Source of the DNA: Fredinandcohnia quinoae
Lineage (GTDB): Bacteria; Bacillota; Bacilli; Bacillales; Bacillaceae_L
Reading direction: 5' to 3'
NCBI RefSeq assembly: GCF_022427965.1
Contig: NZ_JAKTTI010000002.1
Span: 232,105 to 296,104, forward strand
Length of the DNA stretch: 64,000 nucleotides
Shown here: positions 17,737 through 26,868 of the stretch, in pieces
How positions within the stretch are numbered: the first letter of the stretch is position 1
Layout of the letters: every line of letters starts with the position of its first letter
The notes under the pieces: generated by a model
The model's database searches: none
Seen by the model: only the letters and a program-made list of their open reading frames with translations
Told to the model about the DNA's origin: nothing
Program-made: the position numbers and the translations under genes

Positions 17737-17779
17737 TCATACAACTAATCAAGGTAATCAGTATGTGATTTATTTCACA
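17737..17779 (-). promoter_or_regulatory. Fnr-dependent promoter of pflBA
   Basis: Fnr box TGTGA-N6-TCACA is perfect at 17764-17779. A TATGAT -10 element occupies 17742-17737 on the minus strand, giving a start near 17730. The box centre (17771.5) is then exactly at -41.5, the class II activation position, and no good -35 is needed. Confidence 0.8.
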
Positions 17780-17954
17780 TTCATAGAAAGTTTGATTTTT
17801 GGTAACAAGTTTTTCGAAGAAGATTCATGGAATATATGTTGCAATTTATAATAAGTCGGAGAATTAGCCGGTGAGTTTGAAAATAATCGTTCTATTCTAT
17901 TCGCTGTGGAATGCGCTAGTATCTGTTTTCGCTATGTATGGAACATAGCGTTAG
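17780..17954. other. Noncoding stretch upstream of the tandem array
   Basis: AT-rich sequence between the pfl promoter and the array. The only thing seen is a hairpin CGCTATGT/ACATAGCG near 17930-17949 that shares the GCTAT word with the array units. No gene is supported. Confidence 0.4.
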
Positions 17955-18114
17955 GCTATCAAGCAAATTTTTTTGCTATCATGCATGTATTTTTGCTTTC
18001 GTACATATCCCTTCGTTATCGTGCATATCTCTCGGATATCGAGCATATACCTTTGCTTTCGTGCATATTTTTTTGCTAACGAGCATATCTCTCCGCTATC
18101 GTGCATATCAGTAA
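17955..18114. repeat. Eight-unit degenerate 20-bp tandem repeat
   Basis: Units begin at 17955, 17975, 17995, 18015, 18035, 18055, 18075 and 18095, an exact 20-bp period. Consensus is roughly GCTATCGTGCATATCTCTTT. The first 14 bases are best kept (for example GCTAACGAGCATAT, GCTATCGTGCATAT, GATATCGAGCATAT). There are no spacers, so this is not a CRISPR array, and no open frame crosses it. Confidence 0.85.
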
Positions 18115-18217
18115 AAATTGCTGGATGAAAATCTCAAAAATGGATCCTAATTTATTATTTCCCGGTCACTCATAGATTTTACCTATTAGTCTACTTGAAT
18201 TTTGATCTAAAAGCATA

Positions 18218-18244
18218 GAAAACTCACCAATCGGTGAGTTTTCA
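18218..18244. terminator. Terminator of the MFS gene
   Basis: Eleven-bp stem GAAAACTCACC / GGTGAGTTTTC with loop AATC. It matches the terminator at 6586 except for paired changes that keep the stem intact. Confidence 0.8.
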
Positions 18245-19444
18245 TTAAGATGATAACGTCTGCTGTTTAATTATCTTTCGTTTTCGTCCTTCCAGCATAG
18301 TTACGATGATAACAATAAGTAAGAACATACTCGAGATTTGAAATAACCTTGCTGTTTCCATAAATTGTGCAAGTACTCCAAATACAAGACCACCCAACCC
18401 AATTCCAAGATCAATCGCAGAGTAGAACATTCCATTTGCGACACCACGACGATTTGCGGGTGTTAGTGATAAAGTCCAAGATTGAAGCGTCGGCAGTAAC
18501 GATCCAAATCCTATTCCGAATAGCATACCTGCAACCGCAATGAATAAATTTGAATGTGCATATGAAAGTACCCACATTCCGATGAACGTCAGTGATGTGC
18601 AAAGAAGAACGATACCCCTTGGTCCCTTTTGGTCAAACCACTTTCCGGCAATTGGCCTAGATACAGTAGCCATAATTGCATTGAACAAATAAAATAGAAA
18701 GATTTTATCTATTCCACGTTCTTCTCCAAAAATAACAATAAATGTGGCTATCGATCCATATCCAAATGTAGCAATTATTGTAACAAATGCTGGATACCAA
18801 CTTGTTTTTTCAATTAATGATCCGAAATAGGAAAATTTCAATTCTTCTTTTCTTGTATTTTTCACAGATTCCGGTGTTCGATAACGGACGATTGATAAAA
18901 GAACAATTGCAATAATCCCAAGTATAACTGAAATAATAATGAGGTTTGTAAAGGAAGTGACCTGGTACAAAAAGATTCCTAGACTTGGTGCAATAATCAT
19001 ACCGATTGTTACTGACAGTCCAAAATAACCCATTCCTTCACCTAGTCGTGAATTCGGAACGATATCAACAGCTGCCGTCCCATTCACAGTTGTTGACCAA
19101 CCCCATGCTAAGCCGTGTATTAACCGAAACATTAAGAAGACGAAGACAATTTGTGAAAGTGGGTAAATCATCGTAATAATTAATAGTGCAACAGCACCGA
19201 TGAGTACAAGTGACTTTCTAGCCTTGTATTCTAGCATATACCCAATAAATGGCCTGCTAAGTACTGCCCCAATCGAAAACAGTGTCGTAACTAAGCCTAT
19301 TTCTAATCCTGTTGCTCCAATTGATTTTATGTACGGTGGTAATGTAGGGATTAGCATTTGAAAAGACATAAAGACAAATAAATTACCGAACATTAACATA
19401 ATGAAGGATTTACTCCATAATGGCTCTTTTACTAACTGACTCAA
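18245..19444 (-). CDS. MFS transporter
   Basis: 399 residues, twelve predicted membrane segments, TTG start after AAGGAGGG. The loop after segment 2 carries the facilitator motif SRPFIGYMLEYKARKS, and the sixth/seventh linker is typical for drug or metabolite exporters of the YfkL/arabinose-efflux-like set. The substrate cannot be told from sequence. It stands alone, flanked by a terminator and 230 bp of noncoding DNA. Confidence 0.8.
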   Translation of the reverse strand: MSQLVKEPLWSKSFIMLMFGNLFVFMSFQMLIPTLPPYIKSIGATGLEIGLVTTLFSIGAVLSRPFIGYMLEYKARKSLVLIGAVALLIITMIYPLSQIVFVFLMFRLIHGLAWGWSTTVNGTAAVDIVPNSRLGEGMGYFGLSVTIGMIIAPSLGIFLYQVTSFTNLIIISVILGIIAIVLLSIVRYRTPESVKNTRKEELKFSYFGSLIEKTSWYPAFVTIIATFGYGSIATFIVIFGEERGIDKIFLFYLFNAIMATVSRPIAGKWFDQKGPRGIVLLCTSLTFIGMWVLSYAHSNLFIAVAGMLFGIGFGSLLPTLQSWTLSLTPANRRGVANGMFYSAIDLGIGLGGLVFGVLAQFMETARLFQISSMFLLIVIIVTMLEGRKRKIIKQQTLSS

Positions 19445-19679
19445 GGTATTCCCTCCTTATCCTGCACTAAGTCATAAAATCTCCTATTTAATTTCGTTAC
19501 ACTAAATATTAGCACATTAATGGTATTAGACATATCGAAAAATCGAACTTTTCAAAAAGACAAATTCATTCAAGCTATTATCTAGATTACAATTATTACC
19601 ACTCTATTACAATTGTATTAATTTCCTGGTAATCCGAAACTAGACTATCACTTTATTCGTCATATATAGAGAGGTGATT

Positions 19680-20057
19680 ATGGTGGCTAATAAAACAATT
19701 GGATTCGTATTTTGCATCATCATACTATTCGTTCTCTATAATACGTTTCGAGTTGGATTTTACCCTGATTCCCCAATCACTGCAATCAATAAAAATGATA
19801 TCCTTGAAAAACTCCAATCATCTTCTAAAAATATTACCTTTCTAACATCTGATAATGATTACCTCTATTACATCACTGAATTCGACAAAGGAAATGGTAT
19901 GGAAAGGATAATTGAGTTGATGGAGAACAATGGATATACATATCAAACTCAAGAAGGTGCAGGACTTTTTTTCATAAAAGATGATAATCAGATAATTATT
20001 TCTACTGAGATGTGGACAAAAAAATACATGATTTTTAAAATCCCTTCATCTTTTTAG
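19680..20057 (+). CDS. Hypothetical membrane-anchored protein
   Basis: About 125 residues. GAGGTG (19671-19676) allows starts at ATG 19680 or GTG 19683; a GTG at 19674 overlaps the site. One N-terminal hydrophobic helix (IGFVFCIIILFVLYNTF) is followed by ~100 residues outside the membrane or in the cytosol, with no known motif. Family unrecognised. It is followed on the same strand by a dehydrogenase gene 111 bp later. Confidence 0.65.
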   Translation: MVANKTIGFVFCIIILFVLYNTFRVGFYPDSPITAINKNDILEKLQSSSKNITFLTSDNDYLYYITEFDKGNGMERIIELMENNGYTYQTQEGAGLFFIKDDNQIIISTEMWTKKYMIFKIPSSF

Positions 20058-20168
20058 ATGTACTATAGGATCGTTCCTTGATGATTTTGTGATAGTTAAG
20101 ATATGATTAATTTAATGCTTTCATTCTAGAGATTTTTTGAAAAAATAGTCATAGAACGGAGAATAATC

Positions 20169-21125
20169 ATGTCAAAGCTTATAATCACTCAAAATCTTGA
20201 AGATACATATGTGAAAATGGTAAAAGAAGTGATTCCAGATTGGGAAATTATTGTAGGGAGAGATCCTTCAATTTGGGAAAGCCATTTAAAAGAAGCAGAA
20301 ATCATAGTCGGGTGGAAAAAGGAGATACAGGAATATTGTCTTCAAAGCGGTTCCAAGCTTCATTGGCTTCAAACGTGGAGTGCGGGAGTAAATAGCTTGC
20401 CATTAAGAGAATTAGATGCACAGAATATCAAACTTACTAGTGCAAATGGAGTTCACGCATATCCAATTTCAGAAACTATTTTCGCTTTAATGCTGGGCCT
20501 AACTCGTAAAATCCATACATATGTTAACAACCAGAATCAGAAAAAATGGCATCATTCAGACCTTAAGCTTGAAATTCATGAAAAGACTGTCGGGATCATT
20601 GGTGTTGGAGCAATTGGCAAGGAAACTGCGAAGCTTGCAAAAGCATTTGGGATGACTGTCCTTGGTGTTCGTCATTCTGGGAAACCTGAAGAATTTGTTG
20701 ATGAGATGTACACACCCGACCAGCTTCATAAAATACTTCCCGCTTGTGATTACGTCATTGTGACATTACCACTTACGAAAGAAACCCATCACATGTTTAA
20801 CAAGAAAGAATTCAATCTCATGAAGCCAACTTCATTCTTTATCAATATTGGCAGGGGTGAAATTGTGAATGAGGAAGATTTAATTAACGCACTACTCACA
20901 GAACAAATTGCTGGGGCTGGTCTCGATGTATTTGAAAAGGAACCCCTTTCTAAGGAAAGCCCTCTTTGGGATTTCGAAAATGTAATTATTACACCACATA
21001 CATCTGGTTCGACCGAACATTATACAAAAAGAGTTATCGAGGATATATTTATCCCGAATCTTAAGGGTTATATAGCTGGAGATGGACCAACCGTTAATGT
21101 TGTAAATTACAAAAAAGGTTATTAA
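20169..21125 (+). CDS. D-2-hydroxyacid dehydrogenase (NAD-binding)
   Basis: 318 residues, normal for the family. Rossmann motif GVGAIGKETAKLAKAFG binds NAD(P); the catalytic Arg is in NIGRGEIVNEEDL, the Glu in GLDVFEKEPL and the His in ITPHTSG. It would reduce a 2-keto acid to the D-hydroxy acid or the reverse. The sequence resembles the glyoxylate/hydroxypyruvate reductase-like group (YoaD, YvcT) rather than SerA, since no ACT domain follows. CGGAG precedes the ATG. Confidence 0.85.
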   Translation: MSKLIITQNLEDTYVKMVKEVIPDWEIIVGRDPSIWESHLKEAEIIVGWKKEIQEYCLQSGSKLHWLQTWSAGVNSLPLRELDAQNIKLTSANGVHAYPISETIFALMLGLTRKIHTYVNNQNQKKWHHSDLKLEIHEKTVGIIGVGAIGKETAKLAKAFGMTVLGVRHSGKPEEFVDEMYTPDQLHKILPACDYVIVTLPLTKETHHMFNKKEFNLMKPTSFFINIGRGEIVNEEDLINALLTEQIAGAGLDVFEKEPLSKESPLWDFENVIITPHTSGSTEHYTKRVIEDIFIPNLKGYIAGDGPTVNVVNYKKGY

Positions 21126-21129
21126 CTAT

Positions 21130-21165
21130 AAACGCATAGAGGATGACAACTCTATGCGTTTGTAT
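21130..21165. terminator. Bidirectional terminator
   Basis: Twelve-bp perfect stem AAACGCATAGAG / CTCTATGCGTTT with an 8-nt loop, between the dehydrogenase gene and the convergent small HTH gene. Confidence 0.8.
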
Positions 21166-21172
21166 TTTCAAT

Positions 21173-21403
21173 TTAATCTTCATCCTTCACATCAATATCT
21201 TCTGGAATTGGCTCACTAAGCCATTCTTCATATAACTTTTTATACTTCTCAACTTGTTCCAAATGTGTAGCGAATTGCTCCTTATTAATTAGATACTCCT
21301 TGCCGTCGAATAAAGCTCGTATTCGTTTTTGTTGGATTAACATTTTAATTTGTGACTCAGGAACTGATAAAAATTCTGCTGTTTCTTTTATTGTTAAATA
21401 CAT
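21173..21403 (-). CDS. Small excisionase-like helix-turn-helix protein
   Basis: 76 residues. Residues 1-50 form a winged helix of the HTH_17/excisionase type (LTIKETAEFLSVPESQIKMLIQQKRI, then DGKEYLINKEQF). The C-terminus is acidic. Proteins like this are common as stand-alone DNA-binding regulators in Bacillus. No integrase, att site or phage gene lies near, so it need not be linked to an element. Confidence 0.75.
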   Translation of the reverse strand: MYLTIKETAEFLSVPESQIKMLIQQKRIRALFDGKEYLINKEQFATHLEQVEKYKKLYEEWLSEPIPEDIDVKDED

Positions 21404-21552
21404 AATGAACGTCCTTTTTTTTCAATTTTTAAAGTTCTTCATTTTAAATATAATCTGAATAGGTGGTGCATACTTTTTCGAATGGATCATATTTCTTCTA
21501 CATATTACACACTTTCTATCAACTTTTGCAAACAGAGGCAACCTCTTACAAT

Positions 21553-21588
21553 AAAAAAATGAGAGAAAAAAGCTCCTCTCATTTTTTT
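21553..21588 (-). terminator. Terminator of the peptidase gene
   Basis: Stem AAAAAAATGAGAG / CTCTCATTTTTTT with a 10-nt loop just after the peptidase stop. Confidence 0.8.
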
Positions 21589-21590
21589 GA

Positions 21591-23168
21591 TTATTTATCC
21601 GTCACAAATTGATCAACAAAATGCTGTGGATTTAATTTTTCGCCAGTCGCTCTTTCAATTTTTTCATTCCAAGGATAAAGAGCACCTGGTTTAAAATATT
21701 CATTAATTAAATATTCCCCAACCTTAGCTGTAAAAGTGTCAGATGAGATATTCTTGTCAATATATGATTGAAGCTGTGATGTTGTTAATTCACCTAATAA
21801 ATAGTTTTGGTAATACACCGGTACTAATGTAAAATGAATTTTCGCTGCCCAATGTGGGTAATCTTGATTCTCTGGTGGATTGACAAACTGAATATCCTTG
21901 ACGATTTTCCACCATAAACGATTTAAATCTTGATCTGGATTTTCATATATTTCACGTTCAAAGAATGAGAATGTCATAATCCAACGACATGCAATTAGCA
22001 TTTGGCGACGTAAAGACTTTTCAATTAATGGTGTTAATTCTTCTACTTGTTCTTTATCCAACCCTAAAAATTGGTGAAGCCATACTGGATTTTTACTATA
22101 GCGGCCATATAACATCGCGATCGCTTCGGTTGTTAATGTATGTGCACAAGTTCGCAGTAGGAATGGAAGCTCCTGATCCACATACTTAAAATAAACAGCA
22201 TGACCAAATTCATGCAGCATCGTCGTTGACCAATAATCTGACGATACATTATTACAAAGTACTCGTACATCACCTAAACGATCGATTTCAGTACAAAATG
22301 CATGCTGATTTTTCTTATCACGTGGATACAAATCACTTTTCTCAATCATATCTATGATATCCATACCCATGTTTTCGAATGTTTCAATCGTTAAATCCTC
22401 AAGATTCTTCCCTTCATAAAAAGGATCTAAATCCAAATCCTTCATTGGCGGCACTTCTTGGAAAAATGGGTCTGCATAATGCCAAGGGCGCAGTTCATCT
22501 ATCGTAATTCCAAATCGTTCTGCTAACTCTTCGTCCAGCTCCAGCTTTAACTCGCGGAATGGTTCTTCAGATATTTCCTTTAACTTGGTGAAAATGCTGA
22601 ATACCTCATTACGGTCCAGCTCTTGTAGTTCAAAGCTCATTTGGTGGAAGTTTTCATATCCTAGTGAACGAGCTGTTTCATTTCGCTTTTTAACTAATTT
22701 CAATAGTTTTTCTTCCACTTCTTTCCCAATCAGCTTACTTGCATGCCAAGCATTCTCACGTTCTTCTAGGTTATTACTCTTAATTAATATTTCACGAACA
22801 TCATTTTCTGAAACAGGTTTACCGTCTATCGTTGCACGATATGTATTAAAGACGCCAATTAGCTCTGTTGATAGTTCAACCATTTCTTTCAAATCTTTTT
22901 CTGGAATCTGATTTTCTATCATTTTCAAATATAATATTTCTAATTGACGTTTCTGTTCTGGATTTACATCTTTGCTAAGATATGTCTTTACTTGTTGAAA
23001 ACGTTCTGGATCCGAGAAATACAGATTATATGCTGTTTCGGCTTCAGCATTTTTCTTATTCCATTCATCCTCCCCAGTGGTTGCAGCCATCCAAGAGCTT
23101 TCTGAACCCGTAATATGCAAATCTCTAATTGCTTTATTTTGCTCTTCTAAAAATTGTTCAACCGTCAT
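21591..23168 (-). CDS. M2/M3-type zinc metallopeptidase
   Basis: 525 residues, cytosolic (no signal). Zinc motif HEFGH in TTMLHEFGHAVYFKYV, with the third ligand Glu probably in TTEAIAMLYGRYSKN, the spacing of gluzincins. The helical N-terminal half resembles peptidyl-dipeptidase (M2, ACE-like) proteins of Bacillaceae more than oligoendopeptidase F. It would cleave short peptides inside the cell. AGAGGAGG precedes the ATG. Monocistronic. Confidence 0.8.
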   Translation of the reverse strand: MTVEQFLEEQNKAIRDLHITGSESSWMAATTGEDEWNKKNAEAETAYNLYFSDPERFQQVKTYLSKDVNPEQKRQLEILYLKMIENQIPEKDLKEMVELSTELIGVFNTYRATIDGKPVSENDVREILIKSNNLEERENAWHASKLIGKEVEEKLLKLVKKRNETARSLGYENFHQMSFELQELDRNEVFSIFTKLKEISEEPFRELKLELDEELAERFGITIDELRPWHYADPFFQEVPPMKDLDLDPFYEGKNLEDLTIETFENMGMDIIDMIEKSDLYPRDKKNQHAFCTEIDRLGDVRVLCNNVSSDYWSTTMLHEFGHAVYFKYVDQELPFLLRTCAHTLTTEAIAMLYGRYSKNPVWLHQFLGLDKEQVEELTPLIEKSLRRQMLIACRWIMTFSFFEREIYENPDQDLNRLWWKIVKDIQFVNPPENQDYPHWAAKIHFTLVPVYYQNYLLGELTTSQLQSYIDKNISSDTFTAKVGEYLINEYFKPGALYPWNEKIERATGEKLNPQHFVDQFVTDK

Positions 23169-23324
23169 GTTGTAATCCTCCTCTTATTTTGGCTAACCTG
23201 ATACATACCCATAAATTTAACCACGCTTCTGTCTCATCCCTGAAGGTTTGCTATTCAGCTAGGTTCCTTTATCTTAATCAATATATTCGATGTTAATCGA
23301 CATAATTCCTTTTTTGCTAGATTG

Positions 23325-23711
23325 TTAGAGTGAAGGTTCATAATTTCTTTCAAATCCTAAGTATCTCGTTCCTTGGAATGTTAATTTTCCAGAATCCCCC
23401 TCTGCCAATTGTCCATATTCACTTCCAGAAATCTTAAATTCCGTACGATCACCACTATCAAATTCAAATGTAACATAGTAGATTGTCGTACTGCTATGGT
23501 GGTGGTGATTATCATGATGATTCGTGCGGCGTCTAACATCAGACCGTTTTGTTTTAACTACCGCAGGAACAGTTAATCTAGGGGACTCCTCATTCTTTTT
23601 CCACTGACCAACCCCTTTTATAGCATTCACAATTATTGATCCAATAACTATGACAAAAATAATTCCGATAAAAATCGGTGCAAACGTAAACATTGCATCA
23701 CCTGGGAACAT
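23325..23711 (-). CDS. DUF2500 family membrane protein
   Basis: 128 residues with one N-terminal membrane helix (FAPIFIGIIFVIVIGSIIV). The cytosolic or external part carries the family pattern VPAVVKTKRSDVRRRT, then YYVTFEFDSGDRTEFKISG and GDSGKLTFQGTRYLGFER. A histidine-rich turn (HHDNHHHH) sits mid-protein and could bind metal. Function of the family is unknown. AAAAGGGG precedes the ATG. Confidence 0.82.
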   Translation of the reverse strand: MFPGDAMFTFAPIFIGIIFVIVIGSIIVNAIKGVGQWKKNEESPRLTVPAVVKTKRSDVRRRTNHHDNHHHHSSTTIYYVTFEFDSGDRTEFKISGSEYGQLAEGDSGKLTFQGTRYLGFERNYEPSL

Positions 23712-23807
23712 GGAAACACCCCTTTTTTATTTTGTTAGTCCTTGTCTATAATATTACTATTCATTTTGTATTAAAAATAGCTTCTCTTAGTGTAGGAATC
23801 TTGCCTT

Positions 23808-24548
23808 TTACGGAAGTTCAAGTCCTTCTTCAGATAAAATTGAAACATGTTCAAAAATTCCCCCTGTTGAAAAGCTAATGCCGTTAACAGATCTTTCTGG
23901 AAAGTATTCTTTATTAGAATGACCATAGGGATTCCAGCCAAAATAGAAGTCCTTATTCTGGAAAAAGTCTCCCGTTAAAAAAAAGTTGTTGCTGGATACC
24001 TTCTCTAATGAGTCTATAATTGAACTCCAATCTTTTGGCAATTGCATCGTTCCATATGTATCACCCTCAAAAGTGATCTTCTTTTCCATTTGAATTCTAG
24101 GTTGATAATTATGAACTCCTAATGTAATGTGGTAACTTCTGTCTTGAATCAAATAAAATTTGAAATAATTCATTTTATCATCAGGATGAATATTCCATAC
24201 TAAATGATAGGTTGATGGGTTGCTCTTATTAATCATCCAAATACGGGGTTCCCCGACTGAATTTATTGAAATTGGCTCCCAGCGTCGCTTTTTCCATTCC
24301 CAAAAGCTTGTACCATATAGATCATCGTTTGAAATAAAAGGGACAAATATATGCTTTTCGTCAATGATTACCGTGTCTTGAATTTTACTTACGTTTGCTT
24401 CTGGATATAGTTGATTCATTTCACTCACCAAATTTCGATCACTAGGAAATTCACTTGGATTGGAAAAATAATAGACATAGATAATGATAGAAAGAATTAT
24501 TAATGAACTAGCTCCAGTAAAAATGAGTATTTGCTTTTTCCACTTCAT
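23808..24548 (-). CDS. Hypothetical membrane-anchored protein
   Basis: 246 residues: Lys-rich start, one membrane helix (ILIFTGASSLIILSIIIYVYYF), then ~215 residues outside. GGAGGTGG precedes the ATG, whose A is also the last base of the upstream gene's TAA, so the two are translationally coupled. The exposed part is Trp- and aromatic-rich (FWEWKKRRWEPISI) but matches no family I know. Confidence 0.65.
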   Translation of the reverse strand: MKWKKQILIFTGASSLIILSIIIYVYYFSNPSEFPSDRNLVSEMNQLYPEANVSKIQDTVIIDEKHIFVPFISNDDLYGTSFWEWKKRRWEPISINSVGEPRIWMINKSNPSTYHLVWNIHPDDKMNYFKFYLIQDRSYHITLGVHNYQPRIQMEKKITFEGDTYGTMQLPKDWSSIIDSLEKVSSNNFFLTGDFFQNKDFYFGWNPYGHSNKEYFPERSVNGISFSTGGIFEHVSILSEEGLELP

Positions 24549-25192
24549 TATTTGCCACCTCCAAAGAATGAGGCATCGGACCGAAAATAAATTTGCTTTT
24601 TAGCCGTTGAAATCAAAATTCCCTTTCCATCTTCTTCAAGAAAAATGAGAGTTTTTAGACCACTCCCCCATTTTGCCTCTGTTCCAATAAGCTGATATGG
24701 AAATCGTTCCTTCCTTTTTGTAGGGTCCTCGCTCATATATGTCTTTCTATACCATACATCACTGAAAATTTCAGTTTCTTTCATCGTTGGTATTTGCTCT
24801 AATAGGCTCTTTTTGTTTAATGTAATGTTCGTTGCTGAAGGATGTATATGTATAACAGTTGCATCATTTTCAATTTTTGAAAGATATGTTGTTGGTTTAT
24901 CAACTGGGTATAAAAGATGATGTAATGGGATTGAGACCAATGTTGAGATCAGGAAAATAAAATTCCCTAGGAAGCCTAGCCACGCGTATGTACGGTATTT
25001 TTCCCATCGCCCTTCCCTTCTTTTGAGGATCATCATTAATATCCAAACACCGAGTGGCAAGATGGCAATTTTGATCATCTCATCAAACACTGTCCAATTA
25101 AATGAGAAGGAAAAAAGTCCGACCCAAATAACGATGATGGTCTTCCATATCTTTGGCTTATTCGTTTGCTTTTTATAAATTCGAAACGCCAA
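24548..25192 (-). CDS. Hypothetical membrane protein, possible N-terminal frameshift
   Basis: 214 residues from a TTG at 25192 that has no ribosome site. Two to three membrane helices fill the first ~90 residues, then a soluble part. The same frame stays open upstream through a perfect extra helix (LPIIITGLLAWLVIGLLAF) but meets no ATG/GTG/TTG before a TAA. A good site, AAAGGAG, lies 5 nt before a TTG at about 25252 in a frame that stops after nine codons. A one-base shift there would restore a full N-terminus. Its partner is the coupled gene at 23808. Confidence 0.6.
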   Translation of the reverse strand: MAFRIYKKQTNKPKIWKTIIVIWVGLFSFSFNWTVFDEMIKIAILPLGVWILMMILKRREGRWEKYRTYAWLGFLGNFIFLISTLVSIPLHHLLYPVDKPTTYLSKIENDATVIHIHPSATNITLNKKSLLEQIPTMKETEIFSDVWYRKTYMSEDPTKRKERFPYQLIGTEAKWGSGLKTLIFLEEDGKGILISTAKKQIYFRSDASFFGGGK

Positions 25193-25330
25193 AAGGCCAA
25201 TTACTAGCCATGCTAAAAGTCCCGTTATTATAATAGGTAAATTAAGTTGAATTTCAAATTCACTCCTTTTGTAAGGTTACAATTACATATATTCTCAATT
25301 CCTAATGGAAATCCCTTCCTGACAGCAAAA

Positions 25331-25369
25331 AAAGAAGTGCAAAACCCAATATAGGTTTCACACTTCTTT
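25331..25369 (-). terminator. Terminator of the DsbA-like gene
   Basis: Stem AAAGAAGTG / CACTTCTTT with an inner AAACC/GGTTT pairing, 12 bp after the stop. Confidence 0.7.
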
Positions 25370-25380
25370 ATGTCTTTAAT

Positions 25381-26103
25381 TTATTTTTCAGGTATTATAC
25401 AGCTATCATCTGTACAAACAGCTGCCGAGTTATCACCGGAAAGGTCTTTTAGTTTTGGTGCTGGGTTCTCCTCTTGCCACACTTGCTGAAGGGCACCTAA
25501 AAATGTTTCCGTAGGCTGTGCACCTGAGATGGAGTATTTTTGATTAATTACGAAGAATGGAACACCGGTAACGCCAATTTGTTGAGCTAGTGCTTCATCA
25601 ATACGTACATCATTTGAGAATTTTGTTTTATCCTCTAAAACACTTTTAACCTCTTCTGTATCTAAACCAACAGAATCTGTAATTTCGATTAAAGTATCTT
25701 GGTCACTTAGGTTTTTTGATTCTGTGAAATACGAATACAGTAGCTTCTCAGTTAGTTCTTTTTCTTTACCATGTGACTTCGCAAGTTTCGCTAAGCGATG
25801 AGCATCAAATGTATTCGTTGGCTTCATATCGTCAAAATTGAAGGTTAAGCCAACGCTTGCTGCCTGTTGCCCAATCCCAGCATTTGCTCGTTTTGCTTCT
25901 TCCAAGCTTATACCATACTTTGCTGCAATAGCTTCATGTATATTTTTACCTGAAAAAACTTGCGAATTTGGATCAAGTTCGAAGCTTTTAAATTCCACCT
26001 CAACTTGATCACGATTTGGGAATTGTTCAAGCGCAAGCTCTAAGCGACGCTTTCCTATATAACAAAATGGACAAACAAAATCTGACCATACTTCTATTTT
26101 CAT
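25381..26103 (-). CDS. DsbA family oxidoreductase (FrnE-like)
   Basis: 240 residues, no signal peptide, so cytosolic. Thioredoxin-fold active site C11-P-F-C14 in VCPFCYIGKRR; the cis-Pro loop is GVTGVPFFVIN. This matches the FrnE/2-hydroxychromene-isomerase-like DsbA group (COG2761), linked to polyketide biosynthesis or thiol stress in other bacteria. Two more cysteines sit near the end (CTDDSC), a feature of some FrnE proteins that adds redox capacity. Monocistronic. Confidence 0.88.
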   Translation of the reverse strand: MKIEVWSDFVCPFCYIGKRRLELALEQFPNRDQVEVEFKSFELDPNSQVFSGKNIHEAIAAKYGISLEEAKRANAGIGQQAASVGLTFNFDDMKPTNTFDAHRLAKLAKSHGKEKELTEKLLYSYFTESKNLSDQDTLIEITDSVGLDTEEVKSVLEDKTKFSNDVRIDEALAQQIGVTGVPFFVINQKYSISGAQPTETFLGALQQVWQEENPAPKLKDLSGDNSAAVCTDDSCIIPEK

Positions 26104-26214
26104 GTTAACACCTCATTACAAGATTTTCTTCATCTTATCATAATGATTTTTATTATGCTCATACAACGACTTGATATTACAGTGGCCAGATTATGGAATG
26201 AATAATGACTTATA

Positions 26215-26685
26215 TTAATTTTGCGTAATAATAAGGTGTTTAGGACTTGTTGGAATGTCCTTCATTGATGTTTTTAAGAATTCAGGATATAATCCAATTT
26301 TTTCAAGCTCATTTATTGGAAACCATTCATATATGAGCCTATCTCCTTCAAGTCCAAAAAATGACTCATTCCTATAGAATGGGTTATTATCTTCTGATGA
26401 GATACGGTAATAAAGACCTATTTCGTGAAAAGGAATATGATTATATTCAAAAAAATTCTCGGTAATCCAGAGTAGATCATGAACGATTACAGATTGTCCA
26501 AGTTCCTCTTTAATCTCTCTTTTCAGAGCTGTTTTAGAATCCTCCATAACCTGAACTCTTCCCCCGGGAAGCGCCCAATGTTCACCTTTTACTTGTTTAT
26601 GCAAAAGAACATGTCCATTCTCAATCCAAACTCCTACTACTCTGTAATTGAATATCATATTTTCCATCTTAAAAACAGCATCCAT
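26215..26685 (-). CDS. Nudix hydrolase
   Basis: 156 residues. The Nudix box G-x5-E-x7-REUxEExGU reads from GGRVQVMEDSKTALKRE into IKEELGQ, giving the metal-binding helix. The ATG is flanked by AAGGGG and AAGGA. Substrate is not predictable; small Bacillus Nudix proteins clean up modified nucleotides or sugar nucleotides. Confidence 0.85.
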   Translation of the reverse strand: MDAVFKMENMIFNYRVVGVWIENGHVLLHKQVKGEHWALPGGRVQVMEDSKTALKREIKEELGQSVIVHDLLWITENFFEYNHIPFHEIGLYYRISSEDNNPFYRNESFFGLEGDRLIYEWFPINELEKIGLYPEFLKTSMKDIPTSPKHLIITQN

Positions 26686-26868
26686 TCCTTCATCCCCTTA
26701 TTTTTAAGTACTTGTATATTCTGCTACAAGTCTTGCTTCAAATCCAGATATTATTTCAAGCGAATTTATAATAACCTATTTGTCAATAAACATTTTTGAA
26801 TAATTTTTGAAAAATTATTGACGAATTTGTGAACAAAGTGAATAATATATGTAAAGGGGATGAATGAA

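Noticed and set aside
17955..18114. CRISPR array
   Set aside because: The repeats are contiguous, 20 bp and degenerate, with no spacers and no cas genes.
21173..21403. Prophage or integrative-element marker (excisionase)
   Set aside because: No integrase, att repeat, phage genes or composition shift nearby; such small HTH proteins are common as stand-alone regulators.
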